From positions 47,468 to 111,467 of the forward strand of contig NZ_KB893720.1 of NCBI RefSeq assembly GCF_000374165.1: DNA of 64,000 nucleotides, read 5' to 3'. A model generated the notes under the pieces. It did not search any database, was not told the DNA's origin, and worked only from the letters and a program-made list of their open reading frames with translations. Origin of the DNA: Parafrankia elaeagni. GTDB lineage: Bacteria > Actinomycetota > Actinomycetes > Frankiales > Frankiaceae. The position numbers and the translations under genes were made by a program. Below are positions 55,679-64,000 of this stretch, piece by piece. Position 1 is the first letter of the stretch. Every line of letters begins with the position of its first letter.

Positions 55679-56431
55679 GTGACCGAACGGCGCACGGCAG
55701 TCGTCACCGGAGGTGGATCGGGCATCGGGCGCGCGATCAGTCTCCGTCTCGCCGAGGACGGGTTCGCCACCGCCGTCCTCGACCTCAACGAGGAGGCGGC
55801 GGAGAGCGTCGCCGCGGAGGCCCGGCAGAAGGGGCACGAGGCCACCGCGTTCAAGGTCGACGTGTCCGACCGCGCCGCGGTGGAGGCCGGACTCGACCAG
55901 GTGCGGAGCACCTACGGCCCCATCCTCGTGCTCGTGAACAACGCCGGGATCACCGGTTTCAAGGAGTTCATGAAGATCACCGACGCGGTCTGGGACCGGA
56001 TCGTCGCGGTGAACCTCAGCGGGCCGTTCTACTGCACCCAGGCCGCCGTGCCGGACATGATCGAAGCTGGCTGGGGCCGGATCGTCAACATCTCGTCGTC
56101 CAGCGCCCAGTCCGGGCAGCAGTACATGGTCCACTACGTGTCGACCAAGGCGGGTCTGGTCGGCTTCACCAAGTCGCTCGCACTGGAGCTCGGGCCCAAG
56201 GGGATCACGGTCAACACGATCCCGCCGGGCTTCGTCGACACCCCGATGCTGCGGGCGTCCGAGGAGCGTGGCCTGCTCGGCGGCACCGTCGACCACCACG
56301 CCGACCTCACCCCCGTGCGGCGCCCCGGCCGGCCCGAGGACATCGCCAACGCCGCGTCCTTCCTCATCTCCGAGGAGGCCGGGTACATCACCGGCCAGGT
56401 GATCGGCGTCAACGGCGGCCGCAACACCTGA
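55679..56431 (+). CDS. Short-chain dehydrogenase/reductase
   Basis: A 250-residue SDR from GTG 55679, with GGGAGG nine bases before it. TGGGSGIGRAISL is the cofactor loop, VNNAGITG the NNAG motif, and NISSSSAQSGQQYMVHYVSTKAGLV the Ser/Tyr/Lys site. VNTIPPGFVDTPM and GQVIGVNGGRNT complete the family. It may oxidise an alcohol or reduce a keto group made by the neighbours. A perfect terminator follows. Confidence 0.92.
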   Translation: MTERRTAVVTGGGSGIGRAISLRLAEDGFATAVLDLNEEAAESVAAEARQKGHEATAFKVDVSDRAAVEAGLDQVRSTYGPILVLVNNAGITGFKEFMKITDAVWDRIVAVNLSGPFYCTQAAVPDMIEAGWGRIVNISSSSAQSGQQYMVHYVSTKAGLVGFTKSLALELGPKGITVNTIPPGFVDTPMLRASEERGLLGGTVDHHADLTPVRRPGRPEDIANAASFLISEEAGYITGQVIGVNGGRNT

Positions 56432-56442
56432 GTCACCGACAC

Positions 56443-56491
56443 GCCACCGGCGGGGCGGTTCCGGGTCTCCCGGGGCCGCCCCGCCGGTGGC
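56443..56491. terminator. 16-bp perfect-stem terminator after SDR gene
   Basis: GCCACCGGCGGGGCGG (56443-56458) is fully complementary to 56476-56491. It begins 12 bases after the SDR stop. Confidence 0.8.
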
Positions 56492-56553
56492 AGGCACCAC
56501 ATCGGTTCAGTGCCGTGACCGGCACAGGGTGGCTCGCGGGAGGCAGGTCGCAG

Positions 56554-57600
56554 ATGGACGTCCACGAAACGGCACCGGCTCCGCTCGGCATCGCGGTCCA
56601 GGAGGTGGACCGCTGGTTCGGCGAACACGTCACGGGCGCCGTCCCACCGCTGAGTTACGGCCGTGTCACCGGTGGCCACTCCTGCCTGACGTACATCGCG
56701 ACCGACGCCGACGGCACCCGGTTCGTGCTGCGCCGGCCGCCGGTCGGCGCACTGCTGGCCACCGCCCATGACGTCACCCGCGAGGCCCGGATCATGGCCG
56801 CGCTCGCGGACACGGACGTCCCCCTTCCCCGCGTGCTCGGAGTGTGCGACGACCCCGAGGTGACCGGCGCCCACTTCTACGTGATGAGCCATGTCGACGG
56901 CCTCGTGGTGCGCGACGCGGCCAACGCCGACCAGCTCCTCCCGTCACCGGCGGCCCGCCGGCGGGCGGGGTACGCCCTGGTCGACGCGCTCGCCGCCCTG
57001 CACGCGATCGACATCGACGCGGTCGGCCTGGGCACCCTGGCCCGCCGCGAGGGCTACCTCGACCGCCAGCTCCGCCGCTGGTCGGCGCAGTGGGACGCCT
57101 GCGGGCTGGGTGACCTCGGCGGCATCACGAGGCTGCACGACTGGCTGGTCGCGAACCGCCCCGCCGACTCCGCGCCCCGCATCGTGCACGGCGACTACCG
57201 GCTCGGCAACGCGCTGCTCGGTCCGGACGGGGAGCTGCACGCGATCCTGGACTGGGAGCTGTGCACGCTCGGCGACCCGCTCGCGGACGTCGCCTACCTG
57301 CTGCGCACCTGGTCGGCGACGGATGCCCGGACCGGCGGGGAGCAGCTGCCCTCCGCGCTCGACGGGTTCGCCTCCACCGACGAGCTGGCCACCCGCTACG
57401 CCGAGCGCTCCGGCCAGCCGGTCGGGCAGCTCGACTACTGGCTCGCGTTCACCGCCTGGCGGGCCGCCGGAATCCTCGCCGGCGTGTACCGGCGCTACGC
57501 CGACGGCAAGATGGGCGACCCACCCGACGACCTGCCGTCGTTCCTGGTGGAGGTCGAGGCCCGCGTCCAGCAGGGCCGTGGCTTCGCCGGTCTCAGCTGA
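56554..57600 (+). CDS. APH-fold phosphotransferase (ACAD10/11-like)
   Basis: A 348-residue kinase-fold protein started at ATG 56554 with GGGAGG upstream. RIVHGDYRLGNALL is the Brenner (catalytic) motif and ILDWELCTLGDPLADVAYL the metal-binding motif. APH-type proteins of this kind, related to the kinase half of ACAD10/11, phosphorylate hydroxyacyl-type substrates in acyl-CoA degradation, though antibiotic resistance is possible on motif alone. The context of an acyl-oxidation region supports the former. Confidence 0.85.
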   Translation: MDVHETAPAPLGIAVQEVDRWFGEHVTGAVPPLSYGRVTGGHSCLTYIATDADGTRFVLRRPPVGALLATAHDVTREARIMAALADTDVPLPRVLGVCDDPEVTGAHFYVMSHVDGLVVRDAANADQLLPSPAARRRAGYALVDALAALHAIDIDAVGLGTLARREGYLDRQLRRWSAQWDACGLGDLGGITRLHDWLVANRPADSAPRIVHGDYRLGNALLGPDGELHAILDWELCTLGDPLADVAYLLRTWSATDARTGGEQLPSALDGFASTDELATRYAERSGQPVGQLDYWLAFTAWRAAGILAGVYRRYADGKMGDPPDDLPSFLVEVEARVQQGRGFAGLS

Positions 57601-57629
57601 CCGGTCTCGACCGATCCGCACCGGGACCC

Positions 57630-59441
57630 TCAACACCGGGACCCGCACCGGCTCACCGCGTCCTCCCGGCCGGGGTCCTCCAGGGCGATCCGGCAGAGCC
57701 GAACGCGGCCGTCGGCACAGCCGAGGGCGAGCAGGTGTGGCTGGCTCATCTCTCCGCCGGCCGGCAGCTGGCCAGCCGGTGGCCGGGGCGCGAACGCCGC
57801 CGCAAGGACGCGCCCTCCGACGCCGTGGTGTGCGACGGCGAGAGAAGGCACGTCCCCACGGCGAAGGTCCCAGACCCGCACCACGTCACCGTCGCCGCCG
57901 ACGACGAGCAGCGTCCCGTCCGGGGAGAACGCGACAGTCCGAACTCGCCGGCCCCCGTGGTCCGCCCGGGCCACGCAGACTGGTCCGGCCGGGTTCTCCA
58001 CATCCCACAGCCGTACTGTCCCGTCGTCACTGCCGGTGGCCAGCCTCGATCCGTCTGGAGAGTAGGCCACAGCCCACACACCGTCGTCGTGGTCGGTCAG
58101 AAGATGCGCCGGGCGGGTGGCCGACCCCTCGGAGGGCCAGAGACTCACCGTCCCGTCCGCTGATCCGCAGGCGAGCACGGGGTGACGGGGGGAGAAGGCC
58201 AGTGCGCCTGCCGGCCGGTCCCCGATCAGCAGCTGCGTGGGCTCACCGGCGCCAACGGACCGGGCAGCCGCGGCAGGCCTGGCCGACGTGGCCGACGCGG
58301 CCGAGCCCGGCGCCGGTCGGACGTCCCGCTGGTGCCACGCGACGGGACGCAGGCACACCCGGCCGCGGTCGTCAGCCGTGGCGAGCAGGTCCGTGCGGGG
58401 ATCGAACGCCATCGCCCACACGGGCTCCCCGTGTTCGTCAATCACCTCGGCCTCGCCTGGGACCGTGGGGTGTCGGATGTCGCGGGCGACCACGACGCCG
58501 TCCTCGCCCGCCGTCATCAGCAGGCTGCCGCGAGGCGCGCACGCCACCGCCCGCACCCATCCCCGATGGTCGTTCAGTCGCAGGATGTCCCTGGTCCGGG
58601 ACAGATCAGCGACGTCCCACAGGCGTGTGGAGCCGTCGTCGGCGCCGGTCGCGAGAATCTCGCCGCCCGGCGCGAAGGCCAGCGCAGCCACCCAGACCGA
58701 GCGGGAGGCCCGGCTGAGCAGGTTCCCGTGCACAAGCACGCCCGCCTCCTCCAGGCGGACCCGGCCCGCCCGACCATCCCGGCCCGCCCGACCCTCCCAA
58801 CCCTCCCGGCCCTCCCGGTGTTTCCCGTGGACACCGTGCTCCCGGCGAGCCCGGTCGACGGTGCCTGCCGGCATCCGCGTCCCGGGCTGCTCCGGTCCGC
58901 CGATGTCGAGGTTCGCGAGCTCCTCCGGACTTCCCGGGGGTGGGGCCGGGTACCGAACGGCCGACGGGAAACTCGGCGCCTCCGCCGGTTTGGCGCGCCC
59001 CACGCGCAGGGCGGCCAGCGCCGCCAGCAGGCGATCCCTGGCTTCCTGCTCGCCCAGGCCGACCAGGTCGACGGCCGTGATCGTCCTCAGCAGGCCCGTC
59101 GCGGAACAGGTCGCGATGCGGACGGGGACGAGCCGGCGAACCATGCCCGCTGGATCCTCGTACGCCGCGGCCGACCATTCCCAGCTGCTCGTGGGGGAGG
59201 CGAGATAGTCCGGCGAAAGCAGCGCGATCACCCGGTCGGCCCGGCGCATGAATTCCTGCACCAGTTGCGGTTGATGGGTACCGGCGACGCTGTCCCACGC
59301 CTGGATCAGGACCCGGTATCCGTCCGTCTCCAGAGTCCAGGCGATCCACTCGGCCCACGCGCCGTCGCTCGTGGCATGGGAGAGGAAGAAGTCCGCTCCG
59401 GTGCGCACACGCGCGGCGGGCGCCCGGTCCGCACCGGTCAT
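57630..59441 (-). CDS. TIR-WD40 repeat protein
   Basis: A 603-residue protein begun at ATG 59441. A TIR_2-type domain covers about 15-130 (DFFLSHATSDGAWAEWIAWTLETDGYRVLIQ in parts, then RADRVIALLSPDYLASPTSSWEWSAA). A disordered, Arg/Gly/Glu-rich linker follows (about 190-240). From about 245 there are seven WD40-type blades, such as VWAVAYSPDGSRLATGSDDGTVRLWD. TIR domains can act as NADases in bacterial immunity; the propeller likely senses a partner. Its targets are unknown. Confidence 0.85.
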   Translation of the reverse strand: MTGADRAPAARVRTGADFFLSHATSDGAWAEWIAWTLETDGYRVLIQAWDSVAGTHQPQLVQEFMRRADRVIALLSPDYLASPTSSWEWSAAAYEDPAGMVRRLVPVRIATCSATGLLRTITAVDLVGLGEQEARDRLLAALAALRVGRAKPAEAPSFPSAVRYPAPPPGSPEELANLDIGGPEQPGTRMPAGTVDRARREHGVHGKHREGREGWEGRAGRDGRAGRVRLEEAGVLVHGNLLSRASRSVWVAALAFAPGGEILATGADDGSTRLWDVADLSRTRDILRLNDHRGWVRAVACAPRGSLLMTAGEDGVVVARDIRHPTVPGEAEVIDEHGEPVWAMAFDPRTDLLATADDRGRVCLRPVAWHQRDVRPAPGSAASATSARPAAAARSVGAGEPTQLLIGDRPAGALAFSPRHPVLACGSADGTVSLWPSEGSATRPAHLLTDHDDGVWAVAYSPDGSRLATGSDDGTVRLWDVENPAGPVCVARADHGGRRVRTVAFSPDGTLLVVGGDGDVVRVWDLRRGDVPSLAVAHHGVGGRVLAAAFAPRPPAGQLPAGGEMSQPHLLALGCADGRVRLCRIALEDPGREDAVSRCGSRC

Positions 59442-59970
59442 GCTCCGATCGTGGCACCGCACGGACCCTGGCATCGCGACCAACGGCGGTGTCCGGGCGG
59501 AAGCCTGGCCCGCCCACCGGCCTCTCGGCGCCTCCTGCGCCGTTCCGACGCCGCCTGCGCCGTTCCGACGCCATCCGCCCGGTCCGCCGCCCCGCCTGCC
59601 TTCCCGCCCTCCCAGTTGCCGATACGCCGGCCGGCCAGGCACGGCCTGCCGTTCGGGCGCCTGCCACGATCAGCCGCACCGCACCGCACCGTACGACCTG
59701 CGACATGGCCCGGCGCACCGCGCAGACGGCCAGGGAACCGTTCGCTGGAATGCATTCCGGCGACACCCGAAAGCCAGAGAACATGGCGACACACATCATT
59801 TAATGACTCAACGAGGAGATTAATTTCCTTCCTTTCCGTGGCCCGCAAACGGGGCGATGGGTACTCTTGACCTGCCCGTCGGCGAATTCCTCCCCGTGTT
59901 CCCCGTACCTGCGTGTTATCGCGCGCCGGGCCTGGGAGACGTCGAGACATGCCTGCGACAGGAGGTCGAG
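59442..59970. other. Gene-free stretch upstream of TIR-WD40 and DUF397 genes
   Basis: About 530 bases between divergent genes. It contains the 12-base palindrome GGAATGCATTCC at 59747-59758 and a local near-duplication (GCCTGCGCCGTTCCGACGCC, near 59548-59573). The less GC-rich part at 59760-59840 may hold promoters. No ORF that I trust. Confidence 0.45.
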
Positions 59971-60174
59971 ATGACACTGGACGACGCGCCGGAGCCGGCC
60001 TGGTACAAGAGCTCGGCAAGCGGTGAGAACGGTTGTGTGGAGGTGGCACACGGCTCGGGCCTCGTCCTGGTCCGGGACTCGAAGAACCGCGACGGCGCCG
60101 TCCTGCGCTTTACCGCCCAGGAGTGGGTGGCGTTCCTGGAGGGAGTCCGGGGCGGCGAGTTCGACCTCGAGTGA
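59971..60174 (+). CDS. DUF397 family protein
   Basis: A 67-residue protein starting at ATG 59971; AGGAGG lies five bases upstream, which decides against an earlier in-frame start. WYKSSASGENGCVEVAH, VRDSKNRDGAVLRFTAQEWVAFLEGV is textbook DUF397. In actinobacteria DUF397 genes occur next to Scr1/XRE regulators like the one 350 bases downstream, and the pair may act as a regulatory module. Confidence 0.92.
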   Translation: MTLDDAPEPAWYKSSASGENGCVEVAHGSGLVLVRDSKNRDGAVLRFTAQEWVAFLEGVRGGEFDLE

Positions 60175-60524
60175 CCTCCCGAGCGGCCCGCCTGTACGGC
60201 CCCGCTGCGGGTCCATACAGGCCACCGGCCATTCGGCACCGTGAGCCCGACTCAGGGCCGAGCCCGCCTCAGGGCCGACGGCCACAAGCATCCCGCATCG
60301 TCCGCAACGCACCGGGCCGACCGCGAAGGGCAGACGGCGGGCTCGCTGTCCGTGGCCCGACAACCTGGCAGGCGCGCGCTGCCCGATGCCGTCCGTAGCG
60401 GCCCGTTTCGACCGATCGCATCGCGATGGCAGGCTTCTCGTGGCGCGCATTGCGGTGCCCCGCATCTTGCCATGTGGCACAGTGGCGTACGACCATGGAA
60501 CTGATCGGATGGAGGAGCGGTCAT
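60175..60524. other. Gene-free stretch between DUF397 and XRE genes
   Basis: About 350 bases. The GGATGGAGGAGCGG before 60525 is the ribosome-binding region of the XRE gene. No promoter boxes picked with confidence. Confidence 0.4.
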
Positions 60525-61394
60525 ATGGCGGGCGCAGTGGAACCAGCGATCCAGCGCAGACGCCTGCGCACGGAGCTCCGCCGCGCCCGACAGTCCGCCG
60601 GTCTCACCCAGCGCGACGCGGCCCAGTCACTGGACTGGTCGCCGTCGAAGGTGATCCGTATCGAGAGCGGCGCTGTCGGCATCACCCCGGTGGATCTGCG
60701 GGCGCTGCTCACGCTCTACGGGGTCGCCGACAAGGAGCGGACCGAGCAACTGGTCGAGATGGCGCGGTCCAGCCGCAGGCCGGGCTGGAGCAGCTACCGC
60801 TCGGTCCTGAGCCGCGAGTTCCTTCTCTACCTCGACTACGAGTCCTCGGCCGCGGCGATCCGGCAGGCGGAGCCGCTCCTGGTTCCCGGGCTGCTCCAGA
60901 TCGAGGAGTACGCGCGCGCGATCCTTCTGCAGGCCTACCAGACGGAGCCCTCCGGGGTGGACCAGCGCTGGGAGGTCCGCGAGGAGCGCCAGGAGCTGTT
61001 CGAGCGGGACCCCAGACCCGAGATGACGTTCGTGCTCGACGAGGCCGCCCTGCGGCGCTGGGTCGGCGGCGCGGGCGTGATGCGGCGGCAGCTCGCGCAC
61101 CTGCGCTCGCTCGCCGAGTCCGGTGCCGCCGACATCAGGTACCTGCCGTTTCGGATCGGCGCCCACCAGTGCATGCGCGGCCCGTTCACCGTTCTCGAGT
61201 TCCAGGACGCGGACGACGACGACGTCCTCTACCTGGAGAACGCGCGCGGGGATGTTTTCCAGCGTGATGACCCGGAGTTCACGGCGCCCTACAAGGAGAC
61301 GTTCATCGAACTGCAGGACATCGCGGTCGGCGGCACGGAGTTCATCGGGGCACTCGATCAGATGATCGGCGAGATGTCAGGGGGGGATCGGTGA
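60525..61394 (+). CDS. Scr1-type XRE family regulator
   Basis: A 289-residue protein. The ATG at 60525 is best supported by GGAGGAG eight bases upstream; two earlier in-frame starts (60426, 60495) lack one. The HTH lies at about 12-70 (RRRLRTELRRARQSAGLTQRDAAQSLDWSPSKVIRIES). A second domain (about 90-280) includes EPLLVPGLLQIEEYARAIL and PFTVLEF, typical of the DUF5753 domain of Scr1-type regulators paired with DUF397 proteins. Confidence 0.9.
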   Translation: MAGAVEPAIQRRRLRTELRRARQSAGLTQRDAAQSLDWSPSKVIRIESGAVGITPVDLRALLTLYGVADKERTEQLVEMARSSRRPGWSSYRSVLSREFLLYLDYESSAAAIRQAEPLLVPGLLQIEEYARAILLQAYQTEPSGVDQRWEVREERQELFERDPRPEMTFVLDEAALRRWVGGAGVMRRQLAHLRSLAESGAADIRYLPFRIGAHQCMRGPFTVLEFQDADDDDVLYLENARGDVFQRDDPEFTAPYKETFIELQDIAVGGTEFIGALDQMIGEMSGGDR

Positions 61395-61553
61395 GCGCCG
61401 GGGGCCGTCCGGCTTCGTCGGCTTCGTTCGCATCGTCCGCATGACGGGATAGAGGTTTGATGGACGGTAGGCGGGTCCGCTCGCCGGAGACCCTCACCGT
61501 CCTCCCAGCGCCCGCTTTTTGCTTCCCGTCAATCCTGGCGGGCCGGGTGCGTC

Positions 61554-61865
61554 ATGTCCACCGATGAGCTGGGCGAAGCCGGCGGCCCGGAGCCCAGACC
61601 GGAACGCCCGCCCGGACATTTCGAACAGATCATCGGTCTGATCAGTGACATCATCGCCGACTGGGGTCGCACGCTGCGGGTGGTCCTCCTGCTCAGCGTC
61701 CCGTTAGCCTCGGTCGTCGCCGCCGTGTACGGCATCGCCCGGCTCGCCGTCGACCCGCAACAGTGGTGGAAGGCGGTCGCCTGCATGATCGGCGTCTACG
61801 TGCTGGCCCAGGCGATCCGCCTCCTCAGGAGGCGGATCGGCAAGACGGGGCCGCGGCGGCGATGA
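61554..61865 (+). CDS. Small membrane protein
   Basis: A 103-residue protein from ATG 61554. Two hydrophobic helices are seen: about 42-64 (RVVLLLSVPLASVVAAVYGIA) and about 73-91 (AVACMIGVYVLAQAIRLL), with a basic tail. A polar N-terminal 25 residues precede them. No family recognised. It converges on the next gene with an eight-base gap. Confidence 0.6.
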   Translation: MSTDELGEAGGPEPRPERPPGHFEQIIGLISDIIADWGRTLRVVLLLSVPLASVVAAVYGIARLAVDPQQWWKAVACMIGVYVLAQAIRLLRRRIGKTGPRRR

Positions 61866-61873
61866 ACGCCGGC

Positions 61874-62194
61874 TCACAGCCCCCGCCGGCAGCCGAGACG
61901 GTGCAGGGCCGTCTCCGCGAACGCGGCGGCCACCATCATGCACACCGCCGCGGCCAGCACCGCGAGCGAAACGCTGAGAGTGCTCGGGAGAATTCCTCCG
62001 GAGAGTGAGTTCACGAGGGAGCCCACTCCGAAGGAGGCGAGCCCCGCGACGGTGCTGTACGCAAACAGGGCCCGCTCACGCAATAGTCTGGACGAAAAAC
62101 GACGGAAGGCCGTAGAAGTTCCAGGCGATCCGCCGGACTCCACACCGTCACCTCGCTCCGCGCGCCCATTCTGACTCACCGGATCTCCGTGCAT
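61874..62194 (-). CDS. Small membrane protein
   Basis: A 106-residue protein with start ATG 62194 (MHGDPVS); longer frame upstream is not used. Hydrophobic helices are about 45-65 (FAYSTVAGLASFGVGSLVNSL) and about 73-95 (LSVSLAVLAAAVCMMVAAAF). Likely a small integral membrane protein of unknown role, found here opposite the similar-sized gene at 61554. Confidence 0.55.
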   Translation of the reverse strand: MHGDPVSQNGRAERGDGVESGGSPGTSTAFRRFSSRLLRERALFAYSTVAGLASFGVGSLVNSLSGGILPSTLSVSLAVLAAAVCMMVAAAFAETALHRLGCRRGL

Positions 62195-62820
62195 GCTACC
62201 GCGTGACCGCATTACAGGCTCGCCCTGGACGCTTCTCCCGGCGTAACGCTCTGTTGACGCACCGACGAGGTGTGCTTGGCCGACGCCCGGACGGGCTTCT
62301 CCACGGGGCCCGCCGTCGAGGCCCGTGGCGCGCGGGAGCGACTCCGGGGCCCGCGGCGGTCCACCCTTGCTCCCCGCCCGACCGCTCGCGTTCTCGTTCT
62401 CGCTCCAGGGCCTGCCGCTCGGTCCGGTCGCGCACCGCGACGGGCCGCCCGCCTCGCAGATGCCTCTCGGATCCCGTCGGGCCGCCCCAGCCCCGCACAG
62501 GCACCCGAAACCGACCTGCCTGGCACGGGGTGACAGGAATACGCATTGTGCGGGCACAGCTTTCGTCCGGACAGTTCACGCAGGGAATCGACCGAGGGCA
62601 CGACCCGGATGCACACACGAACCACTGGGTCAAGTATCGAATTGACTGTCCGGAAGTATTGTCCATCACCAGAACTTGATTCACCATCCGCGAGAATGTA
62701 GTTTACGGAGGTTGAGGACGAGAAGATGCGGTCCCGGATCGCCGGGGGCCATGCACCGGGGCCGGCCCGCCGACGACATCGCTACCCGGATCATCGGATT
62801 GGACGTATGACGTGTACGAC
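62195..62820. other. Gene-free stretch
   Basis: About 620 bases. ORFs on either strand are Arg/Pro shadows of high GC. The end, from about 62600, is less GC-rich and probably holds the promoter of the next gene. Nothing more specific is seen. Confidence 0.4.
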
Positions 62821-63585
62821 ATGCCGGAGGAGATCGAGGTCCGCGCCGAAGGTCCGCTGCGGATCATCGCGCTGAACCGACCCGACGACCTGAACGCCGT
62901 CAACCATGATCTGCACAACGGGCTGGCGAAGCTCTGGCCGCGGCTCAACGACGACCGCGAGGTGCGCGCCGTGGTGCTGACCGGCAACGGCAGGGCGTTC
63001 TCCGCGGGCGGCGACTTCGAGTACCTGAACGTGCTGCTCAACGACCCGGAGCTGCGGGCGCAGTCGATCGCGCACGGCCGGGAGATCGTCCTCAACATGG
63101 TGCGTTGCCGGGTGCCGGTGGTCGCGGCGGTGAACGGCCCCGCTGTCGGGCTCGGGTGCAGTCTGGTCGCCCTCAGCGACATCGTGTACATCGGCGAGAA
63201 GGCGTTCCTCTCCGACCCGCACATCCAGGTCGGTCTGGTGGCGGCGGACGGCGGCCCGCTCACCTGGCCGCTGCACACCAGCCTGCACTGGGCCAAGGAG
63301 TACGCGCTCACCAGTGCGCGGATCTCCGCGGAGCGCGCCGTGGAGATGGGCCTGGCCAACCATGTCGCCGCCGACCCGCTTTCCGAGGCGATAGCCTGCG
63401 CCAAGCGCATCGCCGAACTTCCGCGGCAGGCCGTGGAAAGCACCAAGCGACTGCTCAACATTCATCTGGAACGTGCTGTGCTCGCCACCCTCGACTACGC
63501 CACGAACGCCGAGGAGCAGTCGTTCCAGACCGACGACTTCGCGTCCATTGTCGCGCGACTCACCGCCAAGGCGCAGAAGAGCTGA
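62821..63585 (+). CDS. Enoyl-CoA hydratase/isomerase family protein
   Basis: A 254-residue crotonase-fold protein. ATG 62821 is used; a GTG nine bases earlier is possible. LNRPDDLNAVNHDL, GNGRAFSAGGDFEYL (oxyanion hole), and VNGPAVGLGCSLVALSDIVYIGEKAFLSDPHIQVGLVAADGG fit the family. The catalytic-Glu region reads AADGGPLTWP, where hydratases often have a Glu pair, so it may be an isomerase or another crotonase. It precedes the acyl-CoA dehydrogenase fragment. Confidence 0.88.
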   Translation: MPEEIEVRAEGPLRIIALNRPDDLNAVNHDLHNGLAKLWPRLNDDREVRAVVLTGNGRAFSAGGDFEYLNVLLNDPELRAQSIAHGREIVLNMVRCRVPVVAAVNGPAVGLGCSLVALSDIVYIGEKAFLSDPHIQVGLVAADGGPLTWPLHTSLHWAKEYALTSARISAERAVEMGLANHVAADPLSEAIACAKRIAELPRQAVESTKRLLNIHLERAVLATLDYATNAEEQSFQTDDFASIVARLTAKAQKS

Positions 63586-63781
63586 TCCGACGGCTCGCCG
63601 GCGCACCGGCCCGGTCCCTGCCCGGGACCGGGCCGGTCCCGCTACCGGGCCCGGCGGGTCGAGACCACCGGCAACTCCCCCGGCCACCGGCAACTCTCCG
63701 GCCACCGACGCACCGGCGGTGCCGCTGGAGACAGGCCGGCTGGCGCCGAGCAGAGGCCGAGGTGGGCTCTGCGTCGCGACC

Positions 63782-64000
63782 TCAGAGGTTGATGAGGCGG
63801 GGGGCGTGGCGGTGGGTGCGGATGTGGGTGCCGGCCTGGCGGGTGAGGTCGCGGGTGCTGCCGAGGAGTCCGTCGAGGGTGAGGGCGCGGCGGAGGTGGT
63901 GGTGGAAGTCGTGTTCGGCGGTGAAGCCGATGCCGGCGAGGACCTGTTGGCAGTGGCGGGCGGTGTCGAGGGCGGCTTTGCCGGCGGCTGCTTTGGCGAG
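63782..64000 (-). CDS. Acyl-CoA dehydrogenase, C-terminal fragment
   Basis: The last 72 residues of a gene that runs off the right edge; stop at 63782-63784. HCQQVLAGIGFTAEHDFHHHLRRAL is the usual last-helix pattern of acyl-CoA dehydrogenases, with the active-site side of the fold just before it. No ATG is inside the fragment. Codon use is oddly uniform (mostly GGC, GCC and CAC). Confidence 0.75.
   Translation of the reverse strand, partial: LAKAAAGKAALDTARHCQQVLAGIGFTAEHDFHHHLRRALTLDGLLGSTRDLTRQAGTHIRTHRHAPRLINL

Noticed and set aside
62203-62679. Several ORFs of 100-160 codons in both strands near 62.2-62.7 kb
   Set aside because: Arg/Pro/Ser-rich overlapping frames with no domain or ribosome-binding site; typical shadow frames of GC-rich non-coding sequence.

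Overview
The window looks like chromosomal DNA of a nitrogen-fixing, high-G+C actinobacterium, most probably Frankia. The evidence is very GC-rich coding sequence with GC-rich third positions, frequent GTG starts, actinobacterial families (DUF397 plus Scr1-type helix-turn-helix regulator, F420-dependent LLM oxidoreductase, the SCO2521-SCO2525 set), and a complete molybdenum nitrogenase cluster in Frankia-like order. No rRNA, tRNA, insertion sequence, integrase or CRISPR array was seen. Species and strain cannot be fixed from the sequence alone.

Layout. 1-6.05 kb: the end of a GntR-type regulator, a small dimeric-barrel protein, a membrane-anchored GH26-like glycoside hydrolase, an acetyltransferase, an XRE regulator/glycosyltransferase pair and a two-helix membrane protein. 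6.2-23.4 kb, all on the minus strand and transcribed from right to left: nifH-D-K, a hairpin-rich gap, nifE-N-X, a NifX-associated gene, a small CCE_0567-type gene, nifW-Z-B, an IscA-Nfu fusion, hesA, nifS, korA-korB and a 7Fe ferredoxin. This is a nearly self-contained unit: nitrogenase structural genes, FeMo-cofactor assembly, Fe-S supply, and a 2-oxoacid:ferredoxin oxidoreductase plus ferredoxin that could supply low-potential electrons. nifV and nifQ are not in the window.

24.2-29.4 kb: after a small unknown gene diverging from nifH comes a minus-strand operon coding for an NrtR-like Nudix regulator, a J-domain/kinase-like protein, a vWA protein and a divergent PurA-like enzyme. This is a candidate undescribed NAD- or nucleotide-linked stress system. 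29.7-30.7 kb: a zinc metallopeptidase-like protein and an acetyltransferase. 30.7-37.7 kb: a six-gene minus-strand operon in the order SCO2525 methyltransferase, SCO2524, SCO2523 variant P-loop ATPase, SCO2522, SCO2521, then a membrane-anchored protein with a GAAGSG-repeat tail. This is a conserved actinobacterial cassette whose function, as far as I know, is not established.

38-47.6 kb: mixed stress and housekeeping genes (acetyltransferase, GlsB-like membrane protein, amidase, SpoIIE phosphatase, glutamate decarboxylase, aldehyde dehydrogenase). 48.4-57.6 kb: a catabolic or specialised oxidation region with a CitE-like lyase, two SDRs, an F420 LLM oxidoreductase, a CoA-transferase, a Rieske oxygenase, a small partner gene, a TauD-like dioxygenase and an APH-type phosphotransferase; strong perfect-stem hairpins separate several units. 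57.6-64 kb: a TIR-WD40 protein, a DUF397/Scr1-type regulator pair, two small membrane proteins, an enoyl-CoA hydratase and the end of an acyl-CoA dehydrogenase.
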